From NCBI RefSeq assembly GCF_003932895.1, contig NZ_RQYW01000019.1, forward strand, positions 1 to 39,184: 39,184 nucleotides of DNA, read 5' to 3'. The translations under genes and the position numbers were made by a program. This document shows positions 19,118 through 27,646 of this stretch, piece by piece; position 1 is the first letter of the stretch, and every line of letters begins with the position of its first letter. The DNA comes from Leptotrichia sp. OH3620_COT-345 (GTDB taxonomy: Bacteria > Fusobacteriota > Fusobacteriia > Fusobacteriales > Leptotrichiaceae). The notes beneath the pieces are model-generated. The model was not told the DNA's origin, did no database searches, and worked only from the letters and a program-made list of their open reading frames with translations.

Positions 19118-21856
19118 ATGGATTTTTTAAAAACTACAGCAAGTAAATTAGTTCAGGAAATAATTAAAATGGGAAGTTCTTCCTCTTCTGGAGAATTAAC
19201 TGATGACTTGCTAAAAAAGATGTTAAAAGATATTGATATAAGATCTGCTTTGGAGCTTATGCACGAATCTATTACATCTAGGGAATGGATGATCGCAACA
19301 GATGAGCTTGAATATGAAGCACAGGCTAAGGAAATACAGAAAAGATTTAATAATATTAATATGTCAAAAATTTTAGATGATATGTTGAAAGCAACTGTAA
19401 ATAAAAAGAGTATTTTCGAAATATCGTTTCAAGACATGGTTGTAAATGACTTAATCTTATTGCCAAACAAATATATTTCTTTTGATAAAGACGAAGGCTG
19501 GAAAATAAAAACAAAAGATTCTGAAATTATTATTGCTAAACAGAGCAATAAATTTTTAGTATGTGTAAACAACGGAACATTGGAAAATATGCAAGGAGAA
19601 AGTGATTTAGAACCTCTTGTGAAAGTATTTAAATCAAAGGAAAATTTGGATAATAAATTAAATGCAATTATAGAAAAATACGGAGATATAATTACAGTAT
19701 TTGCTTATGAGCCCCCACTTGAAACTGCTACAGAAGAGGAAAAGAAAAAAAGATATCAAAGTGTAGAAGATCAGGCAAAACAATTAAAAGAAGCAAAAGG
19801 AAAAGATGTTCTTGCAGTTCCGAGTTCCGGTCAAAAATCGATGGATGAATTTGTGAAATTTATCAAATTAGATGATTTAAAGCCTGAGATTTATACAGAG
19901 CTACAAAAAGAAAAGGAAAAAGCTATACAGAAATATATATTAGGCTCTACTCTTGTAACAGGGGTAGACGGGAACAGCGGTAATAGAGCGTTAGGAGAAG
20001 TACATAATGAACAGAAAGAGTTAAAAATAAATGCTAAAATAAAAAAAATTCGGGATTGGTTTCAAAAAATAATAGAAATTGATGCACAACTTTATGGATA
20101 TAATAGTAAAAATTTCTATTTTAAATTTATAGAGGAACTTGATGAAAAAGGAACTCTTGAATTAGAGGAAAAGAAAGCAGAGATACTTTCTAAAAAAATG
20201 GATTCTATTTCAAAATTATCAACTGCAGGATACAGTTTAACGAAAGAAAAATTAGCAGAATTTTTGGGAATGGAAACGACAGACTTAATTGAAATAACAA
20301 ATAGTAATACTACTGTACAAAATAATCCTGTTTCTGGAGATTTTGAATTTGCTAAAAAAAATGATATTTATAAAAAAAGAGAAAAAATCGAAAAAAACAT
20401 GAAGGATTTTGACAATTTTATAAATGATACATTTGATAAATATCAAAGAAAAGTTATTAAAGCTGTAAAAGTTGCATTATCTAAAGTAAAAAATATAGAT
20501 GATTTTTTTGAAATGAAGTTTGATTATGATAATTATTTAGAAGAAATGATTATAAAAGCTGAACTAATAGGATTTGATAATCAAGCCTCTCTTGATAATG
20601 CTGTAACAGAATTTTCATATTTTTCTAATGGAATAAAAGGAAAAACAAAAAATGATACACTTGATTTTTTTCTTAAAAAATATCCTGCATTACATGAAGA
20701 TGTGGAAGGAATTACAGAATATGCAAGACATAAAAACTTCTGGATGAAGCCTATTACAGATATTAATATAACAGAAAAATTTTTAAATAATCTTATTAAA
20801 AATATTGAAAATGGTGGAAATTTTGAAGATTGGCTAAAAGATAGTGAAAAAATTATAGAAGAAGCGGGATTAAAAACCAAAGAAGGTTATTTGAAAACAG
20901 TATATAGAACAAATATGAGTCATGCGTATAATGCAGGAATATACAAAAGACAGGAAAAAATGAAAGACCTATTCCCATATTACCAATATAGCGGAACTAT
21001 TGACGGGAGAGAACAAGAACATACAAGAAAATTAGATGGTAAAATATTTAAATTTGGAAGTCCTGAAGGAGATCTATACTATCCGCCAAATGGATATAAC
21101 TGTCGATGTTATACTATTTCGTTGTCTTCGGCTGAAATAAAAGGAAAGGAAATTGTTTCTGGAAATATTGAAGGATTAGAGTCAAAGAATTTTTCCGGAA
21201 GCGTTGGAAATGAAAAATATATTCGAGAATTGGAAGAAAAATATCAAATTAAGGCTAAAGATTTTAACAGTCTAAAAGGAAAGAAAAAATTATTAAATAA
21301 TGCCTTTTTTAGTAGAAAAGGGAAATATAAGAATGCACTTGACATTGTAAATCTTTATAGTATAATAGATGTACAGGATATAACTTATCAAGAGCATAAG
21401 GCTATCCTGAGTTACTCAGGGGATAGTTATACTGATATAAATGAGGTTCTACTATCAGGAAAAATTAATGAAAAGTTACAAAAGGAAATAGATTTAATAA
21501 GTTCTGCTATAAATAAAAACGAAATAAAAGAAAATATTCAAGTGTTTAGAGGAGTTTCGGGAAAACATACAGAACAATTAATCTTGATTGGAGAAAAACT
21601 TATTGGAAAAACAATTCCAAATAATTGTTTTTTATCAACAAGCTTATCATTTGATGTGGCTAAAAGTTTTGCAAAAGAAACAGGAGTAGTGTTTAATATA
21701 AAAGTTCCAAAAGGAAAAAAAGCTTTTTTTCTTAGTCAGCAAGATGCTTATTATTCCCCTGAATTAGAAATTTTATTTGATAAAAAAACAAATATAAAAA
21801 TAGAAAAAGTATATAAGAAAGGCAAATTAACAATAATAGAAGGGAGTTTGCAATGA
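19118..21856 (+). CDS. Triple fusion: Mu gp29-like portal, SPP1 gp7/Mu gp30-like head protein and ADP-ribosyltransferase
   Basis: 912 aa. About 1-430 is a DUF935/Mu gp29-like portal. About 585-670 is an SPP1 gp7 (Mu gpF/gp30) minor head domain with YRTNMSHAYNAGIYKRQ and NGYNCRC (N661-C664). About 750-912 is an R-S-E type ADP-ribosyltransferase: R811 in VFRGVSG, STS at 840-842 in FLSTSL, and E882-x-E884 in SPELEILF, the arginine-specific ExE pattern. The portal forms the DNA channel; a transferase fused to a head protein could enter the cell with the DNA and modify host proteins, as T4 Alt does (analogy). ATG 19118 fits the AGGAG SD; a GTG at 19112 is too close. Confidence 0.9.
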   Translation: MDFLKTTASKLVQEIIKMGSSSSSGELTDDLLKKMLKDIDIRSALELMHESITSREWMIATDELEYEAQAKEIQKRFNNINMSKILDDMLKATVNKKSIFEISFQDMVVNDLILLPNKYISFDKDEGWKIKTKDSEIIIAKQSNKFLVCVNNGTLENMQGESDLEPLVKVFKSKENLDNKLNAIIEKYGDIITVFAYEPPLETATEEEKKKRYQSVEDQAKQLKEAKGKDVLAVPSSGQKSMDEFVKFIKLDDLKPEIYTELQKEKEKAIQKYILGSTLVTGVDGNSGNRALGEVHNEQKELKINAKIKKIRDWFQKIIEIDAQLYGYNSKNFYFKFIEELDEKGTLELEEKKAEILSKKMDSISKLSTAGYSLTKEKLAEFLGMETTDLIEITNSNTTVQNNPVSGDFEFAKKNDIYKKREKIEKNMKDFDNFINDTFDKYQRKVIKAVKVALSKVKNIDDFFEMKFDYDNYLEEMIIKAELIGFDNQASLDNAVTEFSYFSNGIKGKTKNDTLDFFLKKYPALHEDVEGITEYARHKNFWMKPITDINITEKFLNNLIKNIENGGNFEDWLKDSEKIIEEAGLKTKEGYLKTVYRTNMSHAYNAGIYKRQEKMKDLFPYYQYSGTIDGREQEHTRKLDGKIFKFGSPEGDLYYPPNGYNCRCYTISLSSAEIKGKEIVSGNIEGLESKNFSGSVGNEKYIRELEEKYQIKAKDFNSLKGKKKLLNNAFFSRKGKYKNALDIVNLYSIIDVQDITYQEHKAILSYSGDSYTDINEVLLSGKINEKLQKEIDLISSAINKNEIKENIQVFRGVSGKHTEQLILIGEKLIGKTIPNNCFLSTSLSFDVAKSFAKETGVVFNIKVPKGKKAFFLSQQDAYYSPELEILFDKKTNIKIEKVYKKGKLTIIEGSLQ

Positions 21857-22110
21857 GAAAACAAGAAGATAACGGAGCAGATTTAGGAATTTTGATAATT
21901 CCTGAAACTAATAAAAGTGAAATAGAATATTTTAGAAATAATAAAATTAATCTTTATTATGAAGATGAAAAAGGAAATAGATTAAAAGATGAAAGATATT
22001 TTCCTGATAGGAGAGATATTTGGTTTGATAAGAAAAAATATGAAAAAATATATGGAAAAGATAATTATGGGAATAAAGATATCTTATCTTATAAAGGTAA
22101 ATTATTATGA
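21853..22110 (+). CDS. Unknown small protein directly after the ADP-ribosyltransferase (85 aa)
   Basis: Charged, beta-prone: GADLGILIIPETNKSEIEYFRNNKINLYYEDEKGNRL, then a Lys/Tyr-rich tail (DIWFDKKKYEKIYGKDNYGNKDILSYKG). It overlaps the stop of the fusion gene by 4 bp (ATGA) and the start of the gpG gene by 4 bp, so it is strictly coupled to both. It is not a standard member of Mu-like head clusters. Position immediately behind a transferase domain makes an inhibitor, chaperone or processing partner conceivable, but there is no motif to support this. Confidence 0.65.
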   Translation: MRKQEDNGADLGILIIPETNKSEIEYFRNNKINLYYEDEKGNRLKDERYFPDRRDIWFDKKKYEKIYGKDNYGNKDILSYKGKLL

Positions 22111-22574
22111 AAATAAAGAATAATATCAATGAATTTGTTATAACATTTCAAAAAAAATTAGATGATATACAACAAGAAAATTTAATGGATGAAATCGGTT
22201 TTTATATGGAAAATGAAATGCGGAAAAGATTTGATAGAGGAACTGACTATAAAGGAAAGGCTTGGAAAAAATTAAAGTATCGAACGGGAAAACCTTTACG
22301 AGATACAGGAGCTTTAATGGGGTCGTTAGGAACTGCAGAAATTAAAGGTGATACCGTTTCCATTTTTTCAAATTTGAAATATGCCAGACTCCATGATTTA
22401 GGTGGAACTATAGAACCCAAAAATAAAAAAATGCTAAAGTTTACCATAGGAGGAATAGAGTATTTTTCCAAAAAAATTAATGTTCCTGCAAGGAAATTTT
22501 CTGGAATTTCCAATAAAAATAAGGAAGATATTAAAAAAACTGTAAGTGATTTTTTCCTAAAAAAATTAAAATAG
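22107..22574 (+). CDS. Mu gpG-like virion morphogenesis (tail completion) protein
   Basis: 155 aa, family PF05069. Characteristic: an N-terminal helix (ITFQKKLDDIQQENLMDEIGFYMENEMRKRFDRG), then GKAWKKLKYRTGKPLRDTGALMGSLGTAEIKGDTVSIFSNLKYARLHDLGGTI, and the late PARKFSGIS. The [L/R]-D-TG-L..S and YA..H..GG blocks define the family. In Mu and P2-type phages it works at head completion and tail joining. The operon pauses after it at leader B. Confidence 0.92.
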   Translation: MKIKNNINEFVITFQKKLDDIQQENLMDEIGFYMENEMRKRFDRGTDYKGKAWKKLKYRTGKPLRDTGALMGSLGTAEIKGDTVSIFSNLKYARLHDLGGTIEPKNKKMLKFTIGGIEYFSKKINVPARKFSGISNKNKEDIKKTVSDFFLKKLK

Positions 22575-22575
22575 T

Positions 22576-22663
22576 TTGATAAATTTCAAAAAATAATATA
22601 TAATAGTTATGTAAAAAGAAGAGACCAAGAGTCCGGTTACGCGAAAGCGAGCTGGACTTTTTT
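22576..22663 (+). promoter_or_regulatory. Late leader B: promoter, conserved 5' block and intrinsic terminator
   Basis: TTGATA 22576-22581, 17 bp, TATAAT 22599-22604; block AGAGACCAAGAGTCC at 22620-22634; stem AGTCCGGTTACGC/GCGAGCTGGACT with GAAA loop (22630-22642 with 22647-22658), then TTTTTT. Palindrome copy 2 and the protease SD follow. Confidence 0.88.
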
Positions 22664-22664
22664 G

Positions 22665-22686
22665 TTTGTCAGTCACGACTGACAAA
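22665..22686. repeat. Dispersed palindrome, copy 2
   Basis: Arms TTTGTCAGTC and GACTGACAAA with AC in the centre; followed by CGGAAAGAAGG, the SD of the protease gene. Confidence 0.85.
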
Positions 22687-22702
22687 CGGAAAGAAGGAAA
22701 AA

Positions 22703-23632
22703 ATGAGTTATTTATTATTTAAAGCCGGAGATTATGGAAATAAAGGAAAATGGACAGGAGATAAGTTTAAAAAACTTTTAGAAAATAAAAAAGAACTTGA
22801 TATTATCCCTTTTCATACTTCGGAGTTTACTGGGAAAGGAATTTTGAAACATGAAATACCTATTATTGGAAAATTTAAAAATATAAAAATAAAAGATGAT
22901 GAAATAATAGCCGATGATATTGAAATATTTAATAAAGAACATTTTAAAAATAGAAAAGTTGACCGTTTATCAGTTGAAATAGAAAATGAAAAGATAACAA
23001 GAGTAGGAGCACTACCTGAGGGAGTTACTCCTGCAGTAGCAGATTCCGGCTCATTGAAAAATTTAGAATTTTCTGAAGATAAAATAGAAATGGATTGGAT
23101 AAAACAAGATAAAACAATAATTTTTAATAGAGGTGATGAAATGAATTTAGAAGAAATTTTAAGTAAATTAGGAGGAATAGCTTTAGAAGATAAAATAAAA
23201 CTTATAAATGCCACAATAAAGTCTTTAAAAGAACATGAAGTATCTGTTGCAAAAAAAGACATTGATTTATCTATATTTAAAGAAAAAGTTCCAGAAAAAA
23301 CAGAAGAAGAAATAAAAGAAGAAGTAAAAAAAGAATTTGCAAAAGAGCAGGAAATAAAAGAATTTATGGAAAAAAATAAAAATAAAATTACTCCTGCAAT
23401 GAAGGATTTAGGAATAGAAACATTAATAACTAAGGTTATGAAAGACAATGACGGAATTATAGAATTTTCCAAAAACAATGAAACACAACAGTCTAAATCC
23501 AAAGAGATTTTGGAAAAAATCTTTGAGGGTATGAAGTCTTATGAAAAAAATTCTATTGAATTTAATGGAGAAAATGAAAGTTATGCAGATGAAGAAATAA
23601 GAAAATATAAAGAAAGAAATGGAGTGAAATAA
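22703..23632 (+). CDS. Mu gpI-like prohead protease with in-frame scaffold domain
   Basis: 309 aa. About 1-135 is the protease part (LLFKAGDYGNKGKWTGDKFKKLL, IPFHTSEFTGKGIL, a DRLSVEIENEKITRVGALPEGVTPAV core), similar in layout to Mu gpI. About 147-309 is a Glu/Lys-rich, coiled-coil scaffold (ITPAMKDLGIETLI). An internal ATG at 23141 with its own SD would make scaffold alone, as with Mu I/Z. The protease matures the prohead and degrades scaffold. The catalytic residues are not assigned with confidence. Preceded by leader B and palindrome copy 2. Confidence 0.82.
   Translation: MSYLLFKAGDYGNKGKWTGDKFKKLLENKKELDIIPFHTSEFTGKGILKHEIPIIGKFKNIKIKDDEIIADDIEIFNKEHFKNRKVDRLSVEIENEKITRVGALPEGVTPAVADSGSLKNLEFSEDKIEMDWIKQDKTIIFNRGDEMNLEEILSKLGGIALEDKIKLINATIKSLKEHEVSVAKKDIDLSIFKEKVPEKTEEEIKEEVKKEFAKEQEIKEFMEKNKNKITPAMKDLGIETLITKVMKDNDGIIEFSKNNETQQSKSKEILEKIFEGMKSYEKNSIEFNGENESYADEEIRKYKERNGVK
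23141..23632 (+). CDS. Nested in-frame scaffold protein (internal start of the protease gene)
   Basis: AGAGGTGAT lies 4 nt before ATG 23141 inside the protease frame, predicting a separate 163-aa product MNLEEILSKLGGIA... that corresponds to the scaffold domain. Nested protease/scaffold genes are established for Mu (I/Z) and lambda (C/Nu3). The strength of the SD and the domain boundary support it; expression is not shown. Confidence 0.65.
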   Translation: MNLEEILSKLGGIALEDKIKLINATIKSLKEHEVSVAKKDIDLSIFKEKVPEKTEEEIKEEVKKEFAKEQEIKEFMEKNKNKITPAMKDLGIETLITKVMKDNDGIIEFSKNNETQQSKSKEILEKIFEGMKSYEKNSIEFNGENESYADEEIRKYKERNGVK

Positions 23633-23983
23633 ATGGCTGAAAGAAATAGAGTAGTTGTTAAAAAAACAGAAAATAAAAATTTGATTTTAAATGAATTTTT
23701 TCCACGATTTAACGTAACTCTAAAAGGCGGAGAAAATATAGAATATGGACAGGCTTTATCTCTTGATACCGCAACAGGAAAGTATATAAAATACACGGGA
23801 AGTGGAATTTTACCAAAAACCTTTTATTGTGGTATGGACGATGAAGTACAAACATCTTCTGATACTGTAATTCAAGTTGTGAGGAGTGCAGATATAGACG
23901 GAAAATATGTTAAAGGAATACAAAAAACAAGCTATGATGCACTTGATAATCTTGAAAAATACGGTATTTATGTAAAATTTTAA
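23633..23983 (+). CDS. Head decoration-type protein (116 aa)
   Basis: Beta-rich small protein between scaffold and capsid genes: FFPRFNVTLKGGENIEYGQALSLDTATGKYIKYTGSGI followed by a conserved-looking YCGMDDEVQTSSDTVIQVVRSADIDGKYVKG. The opening with GE.I..G.ALS.D..TGK.... and V...G.ID resembles lambda gpD-like or DUF2190-type decoration proteins that stabilise expanded capsids. Start ATG 23633 is 0 nt after the preceding stop. Assignment rests on position and pattern. Confidence 0.72.
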   Translation: MAERNRVVVKKTENKNLILNEFFPRFNVTLKGGENIEYGQALSLDTATGKYIKYTGSGILPKTFYCGMDDEVQTSSDTVIQVVRSADIDGKYVKGIQKTSYDALDNLEKYGIYVKF

Positions 23984-24005
23984 CAAAAGAAAGGAGCCTA
24001 TATAA

Positions 24006-25172
24006 ATGGCATTAACACAAACACAAATAAAATTAACAGCATTATTTGCTGTTGTAGAAAAAAAAGTAACAACTCACTACTTAGATAGATTTTCGGGAAC
24101 TAATCCTGACTTTTTAAGTGAAAATGAAACAATAAACATAAAGGACCTGAATGATTTTTTGGTAGAAGCAGGAATAATTGAACGTGGAAGCGAGATACCA
24201 TACATAAAAGTTAATGGAATAGATTCTGCAGTAATTACTCCTGATATAATTGCAGCATCTTATCCTTTAAAACCTATTATGCCGACTTCTACAGTTACTT
24301 TGATTGGCGGAAAAGAAATTTCAGCACAAGACTTTGAAGATGATAGATTATTAGCTAAACTTAAAAATGCAATTTTAAAAACAAAAGAAAAAGCTGCAGC
24401 AAACATTTTCTTATTAGGAAAATATTTACAAAAAGAATCCGGCACAGTAATTGACTATAAATACGAAGAACCAAAAGAAATTGATGCAAAAACAGTTGAA
24501 AATTGGGTTATGTTCTTTTTTAAACTAATTGACGATTATGAAGAAAAAAACGGAATATACCCAGATAGACTGGAACTTGGAAGAAAATTATTTGAAAAAA
24601 TAATAAAAAATAATGAATTCTTAGAAATAGCAAAAGCATATTCAAATAGCATCGGATTAAGCTCTGACAAACAGCAAGTATACCTTGACCTGTTAGGGCA
24701 AAGAATATCTAAATTAAAAAATGCAAAAACATTTGAAGATAAGGACATAAATGTGGATGAATACATTTATTTATCTTCAGATGCGGCACTAGTTTCCGCT
24801 TATGCAGCATTAGAAGCTGTTGATGACTCTGGGAATCCTTTCGTAGCAAGAACTACTGAAATATTGGATAAAAAAGCAGCCGATAAAGAAACTGCAAGAG
24901 GAAAAATGTTTGCAAAAACAGGATTTACACCTGTTGTGGCTATAAAAGAATTTATTGTAAGATATAAGGTGAAAAACATAGATAGCATTGTCATGTCAAA
25001 AGCTGTTTCAGATTTAGATGCAATTGCAAATTACTATTTAACAATGGAAGTGGCAAGCATGACAGCAGCTATAAGTACACTTACTGATAAAGATTTATTG
25101 AATTATATGCTTATAAAAGAAACGAGAAAGAGCGGTAAAGACGCAATAAATTCAAGATTAGGTGAATTATAG
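24006..25172 (+). CDS. Major capsid protein (lambda gpE-like, Phage_cap_E type)
   Basis: 388 aa, HK97-fold expected. It fits the lambda E family: an early insertion region LTGGK-like (VTLIGGKEISAQDFEDDRLLAKLKNAILKTKEKAAANIFLLGKYL), then VIDYKYEEPKEIDAKTVENWVMFFFKLIDDYEEKNGIYPDRLELGRKLFEKI and a C-terminal VKNIDSIVMSKAV block. It is the most abundant virion protein by expectation. SD AAGGAG upstream of ATG 24006. The combination of Mu-like maturation genes with an E-type capsid shows mosaic origin. Confidence 0.88.
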   Translation: MALTQTQIKLTALFAVVEKKVTTHYLDRFSGTNPDFLSENETINIKDLNDFLVEAGIIERGSEIPYIKVNGIDSAVITPDIIAASYPLKPIMPTSTVTLIGGKEISAQDFEDDRLLAKLKNAILKTKEKAAANIFLLGKYLQKESGTVIDYKYEEPKEIDAKTVENWVMFFFKLIDDYEEKNGIYPDRLELGRKLFEKIIKNNEFLEIAKAYSNSIGLSSDKQQVYLDLLGQRISKLKNAKTFEDKDINVDEYIYLSSDAALVSAYAALEAVDDSGNPFVARTTEILDKKAADKETARGKMFAKTGFTPVVAIKEFIVRYKVKNIDSIVMSKAVSDLDAIANYYLTMEVASMTAAISTLTDKDLLNYMLIKETRKSGKDAINSRLGEL

Positions 25173-25181
25173 AGGTAATAT

Positions 25182-25604
25182 ATGTTAGAAAAAATTTCGG
25201 CGGCTTCGAAAGAAGTCGCTTTGAATGAAAAGGAATTTGAAAAAATAAATTATATTCCAAAAACAATCTTGATTGAACTCTGTAGGGTTTCAAAACTAAC
25301 TGCAGAAGAAATGATAAAGGAAATACAGGAAAGACTTATTCCTGATTGCGATATTTTTATTAAAATTTACATCGGAGAAGAAAAATTCAAAAACTTAGGT
25401 AAAGAGAATACAAGAATATTACAGGAATTGTATGTTGCTTGGAAATTATACGAGTCTACAGAAAATGAAAAAGTATCTGAAGACAAAAGAGATACTTTAT
25501 ATAAACTATTAGATCAAATAAAAGGAACAGCTTCAGATTCCGGTTCTGGAAATTTAGAAAGTGATAATAGATATGGAGAAATAAGAGTATTTAAAGGAGA
25601 GTAA
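25182..25604 (+). CDS. Putative head-tail connector protein (140 aa)
   Basis: Helical: LEKISAASKEVALNEKEFEKINYIPKTILIELCRVSKLTAEEMIKEIQERLI then a linker and ENTRILQELYVAWKLYESTENEKV. Position between capsid and tail terminator/sheath genes is where connector/adaptor proteins sit in contractile phages. No motif identifies it directly. SD AGAGGT, 5-bp intergenic distances on both sides are consistent with the same operon. Confidence 0.6.
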   Translation: MLEKISAASKEVALNEKEFEKINYIPKTILIELCRVSKLTAEEMIKEIQERLIPDCDIFIKIYIGEEKFKNLGKENTRILQELYVAWKLYESTENEKVSEDKRDTLYKLLDQIKGTASDSGSGNLESDNRYGEIRVFKGE

Positions 25605-25605
25605 A

Positions 25606-26067
25606 ATGTTTGATTTGATTTTATTAAAACTGGAAGAAAGCATGAAAAAAGATTATCCAGATTTCTCTCTTTTTATAACAGATGAAATCGAGGATAAAGA
25701 TTTTGTTAGAAATACTATTGTTTGTGAAATATCTGAAATTATTTTAATAGATAATAAGCACTACCACGTTATTCTGAATTTTTATATAACTAAGCCAAAA
25801 ATACAAGATGATTTGGGGAATTTCATTGTTCAATCTCTTGATATTTTAAGAAAAATCCAAAATTTGGATGAAAACATGTCCTTTTTTTCCCGAAAATTAA
25901 GTGTAGAATTTGGAGAGCTAAGAAATAATGATGTAAAAGATACATTTCGGGTTTGTAGAATCTCCGGACAATTTGAAATTACAAACCCTGTTAAAAATAT
26001 ATTAGATAGAAAAAATGAATATAAGCCTATGTTAAGGCTATTTACAAATAAAAAAGAGGTGAAATAA
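25606..26067 (+). CDS. Putative tail terminator/completion protein (153 aa)
   Basis: Alpha/beta protein: an N-terminal helix (FDLILLKLEESMKKDYPDF), then VCEISEIILIDNKHYHVILNFYITKPKIQDDLGNFIVQSLDILRKIQ, typical for small tail-completion proteins (gpU or XkdJ-like) located just upstream of the sheath gene. The predicted role is to cap the tail tube and join it to the head. SD AAGGAG. Family level is inferred from position and length. Confidence 0.6.
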   Translation: MFDLILLKLEESMKKDYPDFSLFITDEIEDKDFVRNTIVCEISEIILIDNKHYHVILNFYITKPKIQDDLGNFIVQSLDILRKIQNLDENMSFFSRKLSVEFGELRNNDVKDTFRVCRISGQFEITNPVKNILDRKNEYKPMLRLFTNKKEVK

Positions 26068-27201
26068 ATGAACGGAAGTCCTAAATTTGTGCTTGAAATT
26101 GAGGAAAGAGCAGCAACAGCAATTCAAAGAAGCCAACAAGGTGTTTTAGGAATTATTTTATTTGATTCAACTAAAGACGAAGAAATATATAAATATGCAA
26201 ATGCATTAGAAGTATTACAAGCAGACTGGACTGATAAGAACTTCAAATATTTAAGAAATTTAGCTTTTGTAGGTGGACCTTATAAAGTTGTTGTAAGAAG
26301 GATAAAAACAGAAGAAAGAACAACTATAAATTTATCAAAAATTTTATATGAACTAGAAAATGAAGTTGATTCTTTTGTAATACCTGAAGCTACAGAAGAT
26401 GAAACAGATGGACTAATATCTTATGCTAAACAAAGGCACAACGTCGAGACTGGAAAATTAGCAGTAGATTTTAATCAAGCATCATTTTTTACGTTTGTAG
26501 CTTCTGATAAAAACCCTGATCATCACGCAATTATTAACAATGACATCGATGAAGTTACAGTAAGCGGAACACAATATACAAAGTCTGAATTTGCTCTTGC
26601 TATTGCATCTTTGGAAGCAGGATGTAGCATAAGTAGAAGTATTACTAATATGAAGATGGGATTTATAGAAAAATGTAAGCTTCCTGAAAATCCGGGAACA
26701 ATAACAAAAGCCGGAAAAATTACCGTAGCTTTACAAAAAGACGACACAGGACTAAGTTATTATGTAATAAATAGAGGAGTTACTTCTTTTGTAAGTCCTA
26801 CTACTATAAAACAAAGAAGATTTAGCAAAATAAAAGTAGTGAGAACTTTATTAATGGTAACGGAGGATCTTAAAAAAACTTGGGATATTTATAAAGGAGC
26901 AAGAAATAACAATTACACGCAAAAAATGGCTTTAATAAACGCTATAAATGCTTATACAAATTCCTTAATGGAGCAAGGAATATTAGACTCTGAATATCCC
27001 AATGAATTTGATATTGACATAGCGGAACATAAAAGAATTCTTATGACAGAAAGAAATATGACAAGAGAACAAGTGGATAAATTAAGTATTTCTGAAATCC
27101 GAAGAATAAATACAATTGATAGAGTGTATATTTTGTGTGAACAGCTAATGCCTGTTGATGCGATGGAAGATTTTTACGGAAAAGCAATAATAAGAAGTTA
27201 G
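26068..27201 (+). CDS. Contractile tail sheath protein (XkdK-like)
   Basis: 377 aa. N-terminal SPKFVLEIEERAATAIQRSQQGVLGIILFD resembles PBSX/XkdK-type sheaths. A mid-protein SFFTFVASDKNP and the conserved C-terminal region KIKVVRTLLMVTEDLKKTWDIYKGARNNNYTQKMALINAINAYTNSLMEQGILD follow; this handshake region forms the contractile mesh. It makes this a myovirus-like tail. Shorter than T4 gp18, normal for the PBSX class. Strong neighbours: tube gene 12 bp downstream. Confidence 0.92.
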   Translation: MNGSPKFVLEIEERAATAIQRSQQGVLGIILFDSTKDEEIYKYANALEVLQADWTDKNFKYLRNLAFVGGPYKVVVRRIKTEERTTINLSKILYELENEVDSFVIPEATEDETDGLISYAKQRHNVETGKLAVDFNQASFFTFVASDKNPDHHAIINNDIDEVTVSGTQYTKSEFALAIASLEAGCSISRSITNMKMGFIEKCKLPENPGTITKAGKITVALQKDDTGLSYYVINRGVTSFVSPTTIKQRRFSKIKVVRTLLMVTEDLKKTWDIYKGARNNNYTQKMALINAINAYTNSLMEQGILDSEYPNEFDIDIAEHKRILMTERNMTREQVDKLSISEIRRINTIDRVYILCEQLMPVDAMEDFYGKAIIRS

Positions 27202-27213
27202 GAGGAATAATTA

Positions 27214-27645
27214 ATGGATAATATATTTAAACCCCAGCAAGTTATGTCCGGATCATATGGAACTTGTATGATAAATGGGGAAGTGATAGCGGAAGTTTTT
27301 GAATGGACGGCACAAATTAAAGTAGATAGAAAAGAAATAAAACTTCCCGGTGGACAAATGGGGAAAAAAATAACTGGGCAATCTGGCGAAGGAACCTTGA
27401 AAAGATATAAATTAAATTCCAAATGGACTACTTATTTTGAAAAACTAAAAGACGGAAAAGAAGTTTTATTTGAGTTATATTTGGAAGTTAATGATCCTGA
27501 TGCTTCAGGAGCAGAAGCTATAAAAATATCCGAGTGTTGGAACGACGAAGGATATGAATTTTCTGCTAAACACGGAGAAGAAATAACTGAAGAACTAAAA
27601 TTTGGATTTATAGCTAACAAATTAAAATCTGTTGAAAGGGCATAG
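27214..27645 (+). CDS. Tail tube protein (XkdM-like)
   Basis: 143 aa. MSGSYGTCMINGEVIAEVFEWTAQIKVDRKEIKLPGGQMGKKITGQSGEGTLKRYKLNSKW matches the XkdM/PBSX tube pattern (G..G....NG..v.e....A......E.........g.....G..G......K..S). It would stack in hexameric rings inside the sheath. SD TAGGAGG 8 nt from ATG 27214. The end overlaps the SD of the chaperone gene. Confidence 0.93.
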   Translation: MDNIFKPQQVMSGSYGTCMINGEVIAEVFEWTAQIKVDRKEIKLPGGQMGKKITGQSGEGTLKRYKLNSKWTTYFEKLKDGKEVLFELYLEVNDPDASGAEAIKISECWNDEGYEFSAKHGEEITEELKFGFIANKLKSVERA

Positions 27646-27646
27646 T

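Noticed and set aside
22813..23502. 229-aa minus-strand ORF
   Set aside because: Antisense of the protease/scaffold gene. Its Ser/Phe/Ile-rich content mirrors Lys/Glu codons, and it has no SD.
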